From: Pseudomonas mandelii
GTDB taxonomy: Bacteria; Pseudomonadota; Gammaproteobacteria; Pseudomonadales; Pseudomonadaceae
Direction: 5' to 3'
DNA length: 64,000 nt
Assembly (NCBI RefSeq): GCF_006438925.1
Contig: NZ_RCZA01000005.1
Span: forward strand, 124,001-188,000
Within the stretch, counting starts at the first letter, position 1; every line of letters begins with the position of its first letter. The position numbers were made by a program, and so were the translations under genes. The notes below the pieces were generated by a model, which was not told the DNA's origin, made no database searches, and saw only the letters and a list, made by a program, of their open reading frames with translations. Below, piece by piece: positions 20,810 to 30,433 of the stretch.

Positions 20810-21019
20810 CCCCTCACCCTAACCCTCCCGAAACGTCGGACCGCCCCAGAGGGGCGAGGGGACTGATTGGGGGATATTCAAGGTACGGCGACCTGAAAAA
20901 TCTGCTTTGAATCCATAGTCGACTTGGTGTTTCAGGTCGCCGTAATTCGCTGGACACCTCGGTCAGTCCCCTCGCCCCTCTGGGGCGGTCCGACGTTTCG
21001 GGAGGGTTAGGGTGAGGGG
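20810..21019. repeat. Large compound palindrome between ccoG-like and mocR genes
   Basis: Outer arms 20810-20866 and 20963-21019 are perfect 57-bp inverted copies, beginning CCCCTCACCCTAACCCTCCC. Nested inside are 15-bp arms (20884-20898 and 20930-20944, TACGGCGACCTGAAA). The outer word resembles a common Pseudomonas intergenic palindrome. It fills nearly the whole gap and ends ~50 bases before the mocR start. Confidence 0.9.
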
Positions 21020-21069
21020 TCGATTTCCCTGACACACCACACAACAACCTGGCGACAAGGCCCCCCCCG

Positions 21070-22479
21070 ATGAAACGCTACGAAAAATTCGCCGACGACA
21101 TCGCTGAACTGATCCGCTCCGGCGTTCTCGGCCCCGGCCAGCGTGTGCCATCGGTGCGCTACGCCAGCCAGACTTATGGGGTCAGCCCGTCCACGGTGTT
21201 CCAGGCCTACTACCTGCTCGAACGTCGCGGCCTGATCCGCGCCCGCCCGCGTTCCGGCTACTTCGTCAACGCACACGCGCCGAGCCCGTTCTCGGAGCCG
21301 GTGATCAGCAGTCAGGTCAATGAGTCCACCGAAGTCGACGTCAGCGAACTGGTGTTCTCGGTCCTCGACTCGATCAAGGACCCGAACACCGTGCCCTTCG
21401 GCTCGGCCTTCCCCAGCCCGACCCTGTTCCCGCTGCAACGCCTGTCCCGTTCCCTGGCCAGCGCCGCCCGCGAAATGGACCCACGCATGGTCGTCACCGA
21501 CATGTCGCCGGGCAACCCGCAACTGCGTCGACAAATCGCCCTGCGCTACATGGTCGGCGGGCTGATGCTGCCCATGGAAGAACTGCTGATCACCAACGGC
21601 GCGCTGGAAGCGCTGAACCTGTGCCTGCAAGCCGTCACCGAGCCCGGCGACCTGGTGGCCATCGAAGCCCCGGCGTTCTACGCGTGCCTGCAAATCCTGG
21701 AGCGGCTAAAGCTCAAAGCCGTGGAAATCCCTGTGCATCCGCGCGATGGCATCGACCTTGGCGTACTCGCGCAAACCCTGGCACGGCACCCGATCAAGGC
21801 TGTCTGGTGCATGACCAGCTTCCAGAACCCGATGGGCGCGACAATGCCCGAGGCGAAGAAACAGGAACTGGTAGAGCTCTTGCGCAGCCATCAGGTGCCG
21901 CTGATCGAAGACGACGTCTACGCCGAACTGTATTACGGCCAACAGGCGCCGAAACCGGCCAAGGCTTTTGATACCGAAGGGCTGGTGATGCACTGCGGTT
22001 CGTTCGCCAAAAGCCTGGCCCCCGGCTACCGCATCGGCTGGGTCGCCGCCGGGCGCTACGCGCAGAAGATCGAACGGCTGAAACTCATGACGTCGCTGTG
22101 CGCGTCGATGCCCGCCCAGGCGGCCATCGCCGATTACCTGCAACACGGCGGCTACGACCGGCACCTGCGAAAACTGCGCTACGCCCTTGAAGAACAGCAA
22201 AGCGCCATGCTCGCCGCGATCGCGCGCTACTTCCCGACGCAGACTCGCGTCAGCCAACCGGCCGGCGGCTACTTCCTGTGGCTGGAACTGCCACCGCAGA
22301 TGGATTCACTGAAGTTGTTTCAGATGGCGTTGGCGCAAGGGATCAGCATTGCGCCCGGGCCGATTTTTTCACCGACCCAGCGCTTCAGGAATTGTATCCG
22401 CCTGAATTACGGCAGCCCCTGGGATGAGACAGCCGAGAAGGCGATGGAGACGTTGGGGCGGATTGTGCGGTCGTTCTGA
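21070..22479 (+). CDS. MocR-type (GntR-HTH/aminotransferase) regulator, MpaR candidate
   Basis: 469 residues. N-terminal winged-helix GntR domain (residues 1-~72: FADDIAELIRSGVLGPGQRV, YGVSPSTVFQAYYLLERRGL) fused to a fold-type I aminotransferase domain with the PLP lysine K314 in SFAKSLAPGYRIGW and NPMGATMP in the middle. MocR regulators sense PLP or amino-compound ligands. In P. aeruginosa the MocR regulator PA4132 (MpaR) sits between PA4131 (CcoG-like) and PA4133 (CcoN4) and is reported to activate ccoN4 under cyanide. Here the gene directly follows the CcoG-like gene, so orthology is likely but inferred from context. The ribosome site is poor (a run of C precedes the ATG). Confidence 0.85.
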   Translation: MKRYEKFADDIAELIRSGVLGPGQRVPSVRYASQTYGVSPSTVFQAYYLLERRGLIRARPRSGYFVNAHAPSPFSEPVISSQVNESTEVDVSELVFSVLDSIKDPNTVPFGSAFPSPTLFPLQRLSRSLASAAREMDPRMVVTDMSPGNPQLRRQIALRYMVGGLMLPMEELLITNGALEALNLCLQAVTEPGDLVAIEAPAFYACLQILERLKLKAVEIPVHPRDGIDLGVLAQTLARHPIKAVWCMTSFQNPMGATMPEAKKQELVELLRSHQVPLIEDDVYAELYYGQQAPKPAKAFDTEGLVMHCGSFAKSLAPGYRIGWVAAGRYAQKIERLKLMTSLCASMPAQAAIADYLQHGGYDRHLRKLRYALEEQQSAMLAAIARYFPTQTRVSQPAGGYFLWLELPPQMDSLKLFQMALAQGISIAPGPIFSPTQRFRNCIRLNYGSPWDETAEKAMETLGRIVRSF

Positions 22480-22503
22480 GGGTTTGATGGCGTCTGGTCT
22501 ACC

Positions 22504-22590
22504 GCCTTCGCGAGCAGGCTCGCTCCCACAGGGGAATGCGATCAACTGTGGGAGCGAGCCTGCTCCGGGCGGCGTTCCGACGATGAAGCC
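22504..22590. repeat. REP palindrome, GGGAGCGAGCC type
   Basis: CGCGAGCAGGCTCGCTCCCA and its inverted copy TGTGGGAGCGAGCCTGCTCC face each other around a ~17-base loop. It lies between the mocR and SDR genes, which converge. Confidence 0.85.
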
Positions 22591-22616
22591 AAATCCAGCG
22601 ATACAAATCCTAAGGG

Positions 22617-23363
22617 TTAACGCCCACCACCAAGGTCGACAAACGTCCCGGTCGCGTAAGACGCCTTGTCCGACAGCAACCACACAATCGCCTCAGCCAC
22701 TTCTTCCGGACGCCCGCCCCGAGCCATCGGAATCCCCGACTCCAGCTTGCTGACCCGATCCGGGTCACCGCTCAACGCATGGAAATCGGTGTAGATGTAA
22801 CCGGGGCGCACGGCGTTGACGCGGATGCCTTCGCCGGCCACTTCTTTGGACAGGCCGATGGTGAAGGTATCGAGCGCACCTTTGGAGGCGGCGTAGTCGA
22901 CGTATTCACTGGGCGCGCCCAGGCGTGAGGCCACCGAGGACACGTTAACGATGCTGCCACCCTGCCCGCCATGCTTGGGCGACATGCGCAGGATCGCGTG
23001 TTTGGCGCAGAGAATCGGCGCCAGGACGTTGGTTCTGAGGATTTTGAGAATACGGAATTCGGACATTTCATCGACTCGGGACTTATGCCCGACGGTGCCG
23101 GCGTTGTTCACCAGCGCCGTCACCCGGCCCAGCTCAGTGTCCACGCGGTGGAACAGGGCGATGACTTCGTCTTCGATGCTGACGTCAGCGCGCACCGCGA
23201 TGGCTTGCGCGCCCAGCGCCCGGACTTGCTCCAGCACCGTTTGCGCAGCCGATTCATCGGCCAGGTAGTTGATGCAGATCCGATAGCCTTGTTTGGCGGC
23301 CAACAGGGCTGTGGCAGCGCCGATACCGCGGCTGCCGCCAGTGATGACGATGACTTTGTCCAT
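22617..23363 (-). CDS. Short-chain dehydrogenase/reductase (SDR)
   Basis: 248 residues from ATG 23363 (GGGGAAG upstream); a longer reading adds seven residues without support. Classical SDR: TGGSRGIGAATALLA cofactor loop, NNAGTVG, catalytic Ser in NVSSVASRLG, YVDYAASKGALD (Tyr/Lys) and a PGYIYTD motif. Arg/Asn-rich residues after β2 suggest NADP(H) preference. Substrate unknown; it resembles the YgfF-type glucose-dehydrogenase-like group. No clear operon partner. Confidence 0.9.
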   Translation of the reverse strand: MDKVIVITGGSRGIGAATALLAAKQGYRICINYLADESAAQTVLEQVRALGAQAIAVRADVSIEDEVIALFHRVDTELGRVTALVNNAGTVGHKSRVDEMSEFRILKILRTNVLAPILCAKHAILRMSPKHGGQGGSIVNVSSVASRLGAPSEYVDYAASKGALDTFTIGLSKEVAGEGIRVNAVRPGYIYTDFHALSGDPDRVSKLESGIPMARGGRPEEVAEAIVWLLSDKASYATGTFVDLGGGR

Positions 23364-23456
23364 GCGAAACTTCCCCCATACCAAGCGTTAGCAGTCGGGG
23401 CCAAGAATAACCGTCATCGCTGGCTTTTGCATGGGCTCAGATCAATCACATTGTTA

Positions 23457-25538
23457 TCAACTCACCGCCAATTGCTCTGCACGCAGAATATCCACCATAA
23501 AGCGTTCGGCGGGCAGCGGGTGCCCGAGCAGATAACCCTGAAGCGAATCACAACCGAGTTGCGTCAGGAAGTCTTGCTGCGAGTCGGTTTCCACCCCTTC
23601 GGCGACGATCCGCAACCCCAGTGCCTGGCCGAGGGCGACGATGGCGGAAACGATGGCGGCATCATCGCTGTCACGCTCCAGATCGCGGACAAAGCCCCGG
23701 TCGATCTTCAGTTCGTTGGCCGGCAGGCGCTTGAGGTACATCAAGCTCGAATAGCCGGTGCCAAAGTCGTCGATCGACAGGTCGACTCCCATTGTCGACA
23801 GCTCCTGAAGCACCGTCATGCTCGCATCGGCATCGCTCATGGCGGTGGTTTCTGTGATCTCGAGGGTCAGGCTGTTGGCCGGCAAATGGTGAGTGGCCAA
23901 GGCTTTGGCGACGCTCTGGACCAGGCCTGCGTGGCAGAACTGCAGGGCTGAAAGGTTCACCGCGATGCGCCAGTCGGTGTACCCGAGCACGTACCACTCG
24001 CGCATCTGACGGCAGGCTTCGTTGAGCACCCACTCGCCAATCGGAATGATCAGCCCGGTCTTTTCCGCCAGTTCGATGAACTTGTCCGGCAGCAGCATGC
24101 CCTGGGTCGGATGCACCCAGCGCAGCAACGCCTCGGCACCGACCGGTCGGCCATTGTTGGCATCGAACTTGGGTTGGTAATAGAGACTGAATTGCTGCTG
24201 ATCAATGGCGATACGCAAGTCCTGCAATAACTGCAGCTGTTTGCGCGCGTTGCTGTTCATCGAGGCATCGAAGAAGCTATAGCCGTTTTTCCCGGCGCCC
24301 TTGGCGTGGTACATCGCCGCGTCAGCGTTCATCAGCAATTCCTCGGCGGTTTCACCGTTGCCCGGATATATAGCGATGCCGACGCTGGCGGAAATCTGCA
24401 AGTCATGTTCGCTGACTCGGAACGAACGCCCGATCAGCTCGACCTGACGGGCCGCCAGGTTCAATGCGTCATTCTGCTCGCCGAGTTGCACCAGCAATAC
24501 GAACTCATCACCGCCGATCCGTGCCAGGGTGTCCTGGCTGCGCAAATCCTCGCGCAAGCGCAAGCCGACCTCACGCAACAACAGATCGCCCATGTGGTGA
24601 CCGAAGGCATCGTTGACGGGTTTGAAACCGTCCAGATCGATGAACATCAACGCGAAACAACCGCCCTGCTCCTGCACCATCGACATCGCCTGATCGATGC
24701 GGTCAGCCAGCAACACGCGATTCGGCAGGCCGGTCAGGGTGTCATGCAGGGCCAGTTGGGTCAGTTCGCGGTTGGCCTCGGTCAATGAGTGGGCAAGTCC
24801 TGCGGTGCGGGCCTCAAGGCGCGCATCGAGGATCGAGGTCAACAAGGCAAGGCTCAACACGGCCAGGGTGGTGATCAGCACCAGATTGTCCAGGCCCTTG
24901 CCGTTCAGGCCGCTGACGGCCGCACCACAGAAGCTGCCATCCGGGAAACGCGCCGCCGCCATGCCGGTGTAATGCATACCGACGATCGCGAACCCCATGA
25001 TCACCGCCGCACCGCCACGGATCAGGCCGACATAAGGCGTGTGCTGGCGCAGGCGGAAAGCGATCCACAACGCGGCGCCCGAGGCGACTACGGCGATCAG
25101 CAGCGAGGCGCCGAACAGCGTCGGATCGTAATCGATACCCGGCTGCATACGCATGGCGGCCATGCCGGTGTAGTGCATGGCGCTGATCCCGACGCCCATG
25201 ACCAGCGCGCCGAATGCCAATTGCCAGGCTGGCAATTGTGGCTGGCTGACCAACCACAGGGCAAAGCCGCAGGACAGGATGCCAATCAGCAGTGACAGCA
25301 ATGTGATACCGACGTCGTAACCGAGGTCGATGGGCAATTTGAACGCGAGCATGCCGATGAAATGCATCGACCACACGCCAACCCCCATCGCAAAGGCGCC
25401 GCCCGCCGTCCATAGATGCACCGCCCGACCCTTGGCCGTGGAGATGCGTTCGGTCAGGTCGAGCGCGGTATAGGAGGCGAGAATCGCCACAAAAAGCGAG
25501 ATGATAACCAGCGTGGGGGAATAGCTACCGATAAGCAT
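23457..25538 (-). CDS. MHYT-GGDEF-EAL membrane protein (c-di-GMP synthesis/breakdown)
   Basis: 693 residues from MLIGSYSP; in-frame sequence up to 25673 is rejected because MHYT proteins begin right before the first helix. The N-terminal MHYT sensor (~residues 1-240) shows MHFIGM, MHYTGM and MHYTGM on successive helices, proposed to bind copper and sense O2, CO or NO. A GGDEF domain with intact RIGGDEF (~340) and an EAL domain with GAEALLRW (~468), ETTAMSDADA and DDFGTGYSS motifs follow. Both catalytic motifs look intact, so it could be bifunctional. It stands alone; a c-di-GMP enzyme with a possible gas sensor near respiratory genes is notable but not proof of a link. Confidence 0.93.
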   Translation of the reverse strand: MLIGSYSPTLVIISLFVAILASYTALDLTERISTAKGRAVHLWTAGGAFAMGVGVWSMHFIGMLAFKLPIDLGYDVGITLLSLLIGILSCGFALWLVSQPQLPAWQLAFGALVMGVGISAMHYTGMAAMRMQPGIDYDPTLFGASLLIAVVASGAALWIAFRLRQHTPYVGLIRGGAAVIMGFAIVGMHYTGMAAARFPDGSFCGAAVSGLNGKGLDNLVLITTLAVLSLALLTSILDARLEARTAGLAHSLTEANRELTQLALHDTLTGLPNRVLLADRIDQAMSMVQEQGGCFALMFIDLDGFKPVNDAFGHHMGDLLLREVGLRLREDLRSQDTLARIGGDEFVLLVQLGEQNDALNLAARQVELIGRSFRVSEHDLQISASVGIAIYPGNGETAEELLMNADAAMYHAKGAGKNGYSFFDASMNSNARKQLQLLQDLRIAIDQQQFSLYYQPKFDANNGRPVGAEALLRWVHPTQGMLLPDKFIELAEKTGLIIPIGEWVLNEACRQMREWYVLGYTDWRIAVNLSALQFCHAGLVQSVAKALATHHLPANSLTLEITETTAMSDADASMTVLQELSTMGVDLSIDDFGTGYSSLMYLKRLPANELKIDRGFVRDLERDSDDAAIVSAIVALGQALGLRIVAEGVETDSQQDFLTQLGCDSLQGYLLGHPLPAERFMVDILRAEQLAVS

Positions 25539-25695
25539 GAGACTTCTCGTGACCGCCCTCCGTACTGCTTCCATTCTCGGGGGGCAAATCGGGCGATTGT
25601 ACTGATTGCGCAAAAGAACGCACTGACAAAATAAGCAAATGGCCATCAAGCCGATGAAACGCTTGTTTGACACCTCGCGACGGCCGCGTCCACCC

Positions 25696-25840
25696 GTAGC
25701 AGCTGCCGAGCCTGCGAGGCTGCGTTCGGCGGCGAAGCCGTCGTGAAATCAGACGGTGCGGTGTTTCAGTAGGATCCGGTACTCAGGGTTTACGACGGCT
25801 TCGCCGCCGAACGCAGCCTCGCAGGCTCAGCAGCTGCTAC
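25696..25840. repeat. Long palindromic element, 49-bp arms (copy 1)
   Basis: Left arm 25696-25744 and right arm 25792-25840 are inverted copies with one mismatch, starting GTAGCAGCTGCCGAGCCTGC. The 47-base spacer is alignable with the inverted spacer of the element at 39410-39555. It lies just beyond the 3' end of the efflux operon and could terminate it. Confidence 0.9.
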
Positions 25841-25847
25841 AGGAGCC

Positions 25848-27329
25848 TTACTCTTTTTCGCTCACCTGCAACGCCCCATCCCAGCCACCGCCCAGCGCCG
25901 CGATCAACTGCACGCTGGCAATCAACCGGCTCTGCAACAGGCTCAGCACGCTGCGTTCATTGTTCAACGCTGTGGCCTGAACGACCACCACGCCCAGATA
26001 AGCGATCACACCGGCCTTGTACTGGTTCTGGGTCAGACGCAAGGATTCACGCGCCGCGTCCAGTGCTTCCTGGCGCACGCCCGCTTCGTCTTCCAGGACC
26101 TTGAGCTGCACCAGATAGTTTTCCACTTCACGGAAGCCATCGAGCACGGTCTGGCGGTACTTGGCCACTGTTTCGTCGTAGGCCGCTTCGCTGCGGTCAA
26201 CTTCCGCGGAGCGCTGACCGCCGTCGAACAAGGTCATGGCCAATTGCGGTCCGACCGACCAGAAGCGGTTCGGCACGCTGATCCAGTTGGCATAGGTGCT
26301 GCTGCTATAGCCACCGTTCAGACTCAGGGTGAAGTCCGGGTAATAGGCCGCCTTGGCCACACCGATGTTGGCATTAGCCGCCATCACCGAGCGTTCGGCG
26401 GAGGCGATGTCCGGGCGGCGCTCGAGCAATTGCGAAGGCACGCTCAGCGGTATCTCGGGCAACGCAGGAATGTCTTTGGTTTCAGCCAGGCTGAACTCGG
26501 CCGGCGGTAGCCCGATCAGTACGGCAATGGCATTCTCGAATTGAGCACGCTGCCAGATCAAATCAACCATGTCAGCCTGGGTGCTTTTGAGCTGAGTCTG
26601 GGCCTGGGCCACCGCATCCTTGCCGGAGACACCGGCGCGATACTGGTTTTCAGTCATTGTCAGCGAGCGCTGATAGGCCTCGACCGTCGCTTCCAGCAGG
26701 CGTTTCTGCTCGTCGATCACGCGCAGTTGCAGATAGTTCTGCACCAGTTCCGACTGCTGGCTCAAGCGCATCGCCGCCAGATCGGCAAAACTCGCCTCAG
26801 CATTGGCGGTGTCGGCTTCAAGGCCTCGACGCAGTTTTCCCCAAACGTCGGCCTCCCAACTGACTCCGGCCTGTGCGGTGTAAGTGTCGCGAATCCCGCT
26901 GGAAGAACTGGTCAGGCTCGAACTGCTGCTGCCGGTGCCCTGGCTGGAGCGGTTTTTCCCGACGGTCAGGTCCACGGTCGGAAAAAACGCGCCACGAGCA
27001 CTGCGCACCAAGGCCTGGGCCTGACGGTACTGGGCCTCGGACTGCGCAACGGTCTGGTTGGCACTGTTAAGCTTTTCGATCAGGCCATTCAACTGCTGAT
27101 CGCCATACAACTCCCACCAGGCGCCACGTGCCAGAGAATCGCTGGGTTTGGCCTGACGCCAGCCTGCCGCTTCCTTGTACTGCGCCGGCGCAGCCGCTTG
27201 CGGGCGCTGGTAATCCGGGCCGATGGCGCAGGCGCTGAGCATCGCCACGCACAGCGCCAGGCTCAACAAACGCGAGCCTCGGGCCGTTACCAGCGGTGCA
27301 GCCAGAGTGATAAGCGAACGGTCAGTCAT
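25848..27329 (-). CDS. opmB: RND outer membrane channel, OpmB/NodT family lipoprotein
   Basis: 493 residues from ATG 27329, which overlaps the stop of the upstream RND gene by 4 bases; a longer frame inside that gene is rejected. The N-terminus carries a lipobox (VAMLSAC, with the acylated Cys before AIGPDYQRP). Two OEP repeats follow (EADVWGKLRRGLEADTANAE, TLFDGGQRSAEVDRSEAAYD). TolC-like trimeric channel for the MuxABC-type pump, last gene of the operon. Confidence 0.92.
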   Translation of the reverse strand: MTDRSLITLAAPLVTARGSRLLSLALCVAMLSACAIGPDYQRPQAAAPAQYKEAAGWRQAKPSDSLARGAWWELYGDQQLNGLIEKLNSANQTVAQSEAQYRQAQALVRSARGAFFPTVDLTVGKNRSSQGTGSSSSSLTSSSSGIRDTYTAQAGVSWEADVWGKLRRGLEADTANAEASFADLAAMRLSQQSELVQNYLQLRVIDEQKRLLEATVEAYQRSLTMTENQYRAGVSGKDAVAQAQTQLKSTQADMVDLIWQRAQFENAIAVLIGLPPAEFSLAETKDIPALPEIPLSVPSQLLERRPDIASAERSVMAANANIGVAKAAYYPDFTLSLNGGYSSSTYANWISVPNRFWSVGPQLAMTLFDGGQRSAEVDRSEAAYDETVAKYRQTVLDGFREVENYLVQLKVLEDEAGVRQEALDAARESLRLTQNQYKAGVIAYLGVVVVQATALNNERSVLSLLQSRLIASVQLIAALGGGWDGALQVSEKE

Positions 27330-30300
27330 AGCGGAGTTTCCAGAGCAGCATCGGTACGCACCCCACGCCAGTGGTTGAAGCGATGGCGCAGTTTGTCGAG
27401 ATAGAGGTAAACCACCGGGGTGGTGTAAAGGGTCAGCACCTGGCTGAAGATCAGCCCGCCAATGATGGTCAGGCCCAGCGGCTGACGCATTTCCGCACCT
27501 TCGGCGCGGCTCAGCAGCAACGGCAACGCGCCGAGGATCGCTGCCAGGGTAGTCATCAGAATCGGCCGCAGACGTTGCAAGCAAGCGCTGCGAATCGATT
27601 CCAGCGGCGCCATGCCCTGATGCCGTTCCAGCTGCAAGGCCAGGTCGATCATCAGAATGGCGTTTTTCTTCACCACGCCGATCAGCAGGAACAGCCCGAG
27701 CAACGAGATCAGGCTGAACTCACCGCCCAGCGCGTAAATCGACAGCAACGCGCCGACCCCGGCCGATGGCAAGGTCGAAAGAATGGTCAGCGGATGGATA
27801 TAGCTTTCGTACAGCACACCGAGCACCAGATACACCGCCACCAGCGCCCCGAGAATCATCCACGGCTGGCTCTTCTGGGTCGCAGCAAAGGCGTCGGCAG
27901 TGCCGGCCATTTTCACGATCACGTCTTCCGGCATGCCCAGTCTGGCAATAGCCCGCTCGATGGCCGCCGTGCCCTGCTCCACCGTCACGCCTTCGGCCAT
28001 GTCGAAGGAAATGCTCTCGGAGGCGAACTGGCCTTCGTGGCTGACGCGGTCGTCTTCCAGGCTGTTTTCGTAATGAGCGATAGTCGAGAGCGGAATCCGC
28101 GCACCGTCGGCGGTGATCACCTGAACCTGTTTGAGGGTGATCGGGTCCTGGGCATATTTCGGATTGACCTCCATGACCACCTGATACTGGTTAAGGCTGT
28201 CGTAAATCGTCGAAATCTGCCGCTGGCTGTAGGCGTTGTTCAGCACCGCGGTGACCATATCCATGTCGACGCCCAGGCGTTTGGCCTGATCACGGTCGAC
28301 GATCAGGGTCACCTGTTGGGCGCCGCGCCCTTCACGGGCGTCAATCGCGGTCAGCTCCGGCAAAGCCTTGAGTGCGGTAACGACTTTCGGATACCACTCG
28401 CGCAATTCACCAAGGTCGGCGCTTTGCAGGATGTAGGAATACTGCGACGTAGTCTGTTCACGACCGCCACCAAACTGCAGGTCCTGATCGGCCATCAGCA
28501 TCAGCTGCGCACCGGCGACCTTGGGCATTTCCTTGCGCAGGCGTTCAATGACTTTTTGCGCAGAAATGTTGCGCTCCTTGATCGGTTTCAGCCGCACCAG
28601 CATGAAAGCATTGTTGGTGCCGTTGGTGCCGCCGATGAAGCCGGCGACGCTTTGCACCGCGTCATCCTTGAGCACCGCGCGGCGGAAAGTTTCCATTTTT
28701 GGCTGCATCACGCTGAATGACAGTCCGTCGTCACCGCGCACGTAACCGATCAGCTGGCCGGTATCCTGTTGAGGCATAAATGTTTTAGGAACAACGATAT
28801 ACAGCGCAATGTTAACGCCGACTGTCACGACAAGACTAAGCAAGGTCAATCGGCGATGACGCAGCACCCAGTCGAGGCTTGTGGCGTATTTGCCGACCAT
28901 CCACTCGTTGGCGCGCTGACTCCAGCGCTGCAAACGGTTTTCCTCACCGGGTGTATGCGGCTTGAGCCAGCGGGCGCAGAGCATGGGGGTCAGCGTCAAG
29001 GAGACCACCAGCGACACCACGATGGACGCCGCCAGCGTGATGGAAAACTCGCGAAACAGGCTTTCGACAATCCCGCCCATAAACAGGATCGACAGGAACA
29101 CCGCCACCAGCGAGACGTTCATCGACAGCAAGGTGAAGCCGACTTCCTGCGCCCCGAGGTACGCGGCCTTCATCGGCGGAACGCCTTTGTCGATGTGCCG
29201 CGAAATGTTCTCCAGCACCACAATGGCATCGTCCACCACCAGCCCGGTGGCCAGAATCAGCGCCATCAGCGACAGGTTGTTCAGGGAGAATCCATAGAGG
29301 TACATCACCGCAAAGGTGCCGACCAGAGACACCGGCACCGCAAGGGTCGGAATCAGCGAGGCGCGGAAGTTACCGAGGAACAGGAACACCACCAGAATCA
29401 CCAGCGCCACGGCAATCAGCAGGGTCATTTCCGCTTCGTGCAAGGTCGCCTTGATCACCGGCGACCGGTCCATCGCCACGTTCAGCTTCACGCTGGCCGG
29501 CAACACGGCCTGCAGCGCAGGTAGTTGAGCCTTGATGTCGTTGACCGTCTCGATGATGTTGGCGCCGGCCTGCCGGTTGATCACCAGCAGTACCGCCGCG
29601 TCGTTGTTGAAGAAGCCGCTGTTGTAGCGGTCTTCGACGCCGTCGCTGACCTTCGCCACGTCCTTCAGGCGCAGGGCCGCGCCGTCCGCGTAGTGGATGA
29701 TCAGCGACTCGTAATCCTTGGCTTTCTCCAGCTGGTCGTTGGCCTGAACCTGCCACAACCGCTGACTGTCTTCGACCGAGCCCTTGGGCCGGCGCACGTT
29801 GGCATTGGCGATGGTGTTGCGCACATCGTCCAGCGCTACGCCGTACTGGTTGAGCGCCTGCGGTTCGAGTTCGATGCGCACCGCCGGCAAGGAACTGCCG
29901 CCGATCTGCACTTCGCCGACGCCCTGCACCTGAGACACGCTCTGGGACAGGATCGTCGAGGCCAAATCGTAGAGCTGGCCCTTTTCCAGCACGTCGGAGG
30001 TCAGTGACAGCACCATGACCGGCGCCTGGGACGGGTTGACCTTCTTGTAGGTCGGCATGCTGCGCATCCCGCTTGGCAGCAAATTGCGCGAAGCGTTGAT
30101 CGCCGCCTGCACTTCCCGCGCCGCGCCGTTGATGTCGCGGTCCAGGTCGAACTGCAAAATCACCCGGGTCGAGCCCTGGCTGGAGCGGCTGCTCATGGTA
30201 TTGACCCCGGCGATGGCGCCGAAGGAGCGCTCCAGCGGCGTGGCCACCGTCGAGGCCATGACCTCCGGGCTCGCACCGGGCAGACTCGCCTGGACCACGA

Positions 30301-30433
30301 TCACCGGGAAGTCCATCTGCGGTAACGGCGCCACCGGCAACAGGCCGAAGCTCACGCCGCCCAGCAGCAGGATCGCCAGGCTCAGCAACATCGTCGCGAC
30401 CGGGCGCTTGATGAAAGGTCCGGACAGGTTCAT
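27326..30433 (-). CDS. muxC: RND multidrug efflux permease, MuxC/MdtC type
   Basis: 1035 residues, 12 transmembrane helices expected. Typical RND parts: [20 protein letters not shown] at TM1, the TM4 motif [14 protein letters not shown] with the proton-relay Asp pair, and [16 protein letters not shown] in the second porter region. Overlaps its neighbours by ATGA-type junctions. In MdtABC/MuxABC pumps two different RND subunits form a B2C heterotrimer, and the pairing with the gene upstream fits this. Substrates by family are novobiocin, aztreonam, macrolides and bile-salt-like compounds; not provable here. Confidence 0.93.
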   Translation of the reverse strand: MNLSGPFIKRPVATMLLSLAILLLGGVSFGLLPVAPLPQMDFPVIVVQASLPGASPEVMASTVATPLERSFGAIAGVNTMSSRSSQGSTRVILQFDLDRDINGAAREVQAAINASRNLLPSGMRSMPTYKKVNPSQAPVMVLSLTSDVLEKGQLYDLASTILSQSVSQVQGVGEVQIGGSSLPAVRIELEPQALNQYGVALDDVRNTIANANVRRPKGSVEDSQRLWQVQANDQLEKAKDYESLIIHYADGAALRLKDVAKVSDGVEDRYNSGFFNNDAAVLLVINRQAGANIIETVNDIKAQLPALQAVLPASVKLNVAMDRSPVIKATLHEAEMTLLIAVALVILVVFLFLGNFRASLIPTLAVPVSLVGTFAVMYLYGFSLNNLSLMALILATGLVVDDAIVVLENISRHIDKGVPPMKAAYLGAQEVGFTLLSMNVSLVAVFLSILFMGGIVESLFREFSITLAASIVVSLVVSLTLTPMLCARWLKPHTPGEENRLQRWSQRANEWMVGKYATSLDWVLRHRRLTLLSLVVTVGVNIALYIVVPKTFMPQQDTGQLIGYVRGDDGLSFSVMQPKMETFRRAVLKDDAVQSVAGFIGGTNGTNNAFMLVRLKPIKERNISAQKVIERLRKEMPKVAGAQLMLMADQDLQFGGGREQTTSQYSYILQSADLGELREWYPKVVTALKALPELTAIDAREGRGAQQVTLIVDRDQAKRLGVDMDMVTAVLNNAYSQRQISTIYDSLNQYQVVMEVNPKYAQDPITLKQVQVITADGARIPLSTIAHYENSLEDDRVSHEGQFASESISFDMAEGVTVEQGTAAIERAIARLGMPEDVIVKMAGTADAFAATQKSQPWMILGALVAVYLVLGVLYESYIHPLTILSTLPSAGVGALLSIYALGGEFSLISLLGLFLLIGVVKKNAILMIDLALQLERHQGMAPLESIRSACLQRLRPILMTTLAAILGALPLLLSRAEGAEMRQPLGLTIIGGLIFSQVLTLYTTPVVYLYLDKLRHRFNHWRGVRTDAALETPL

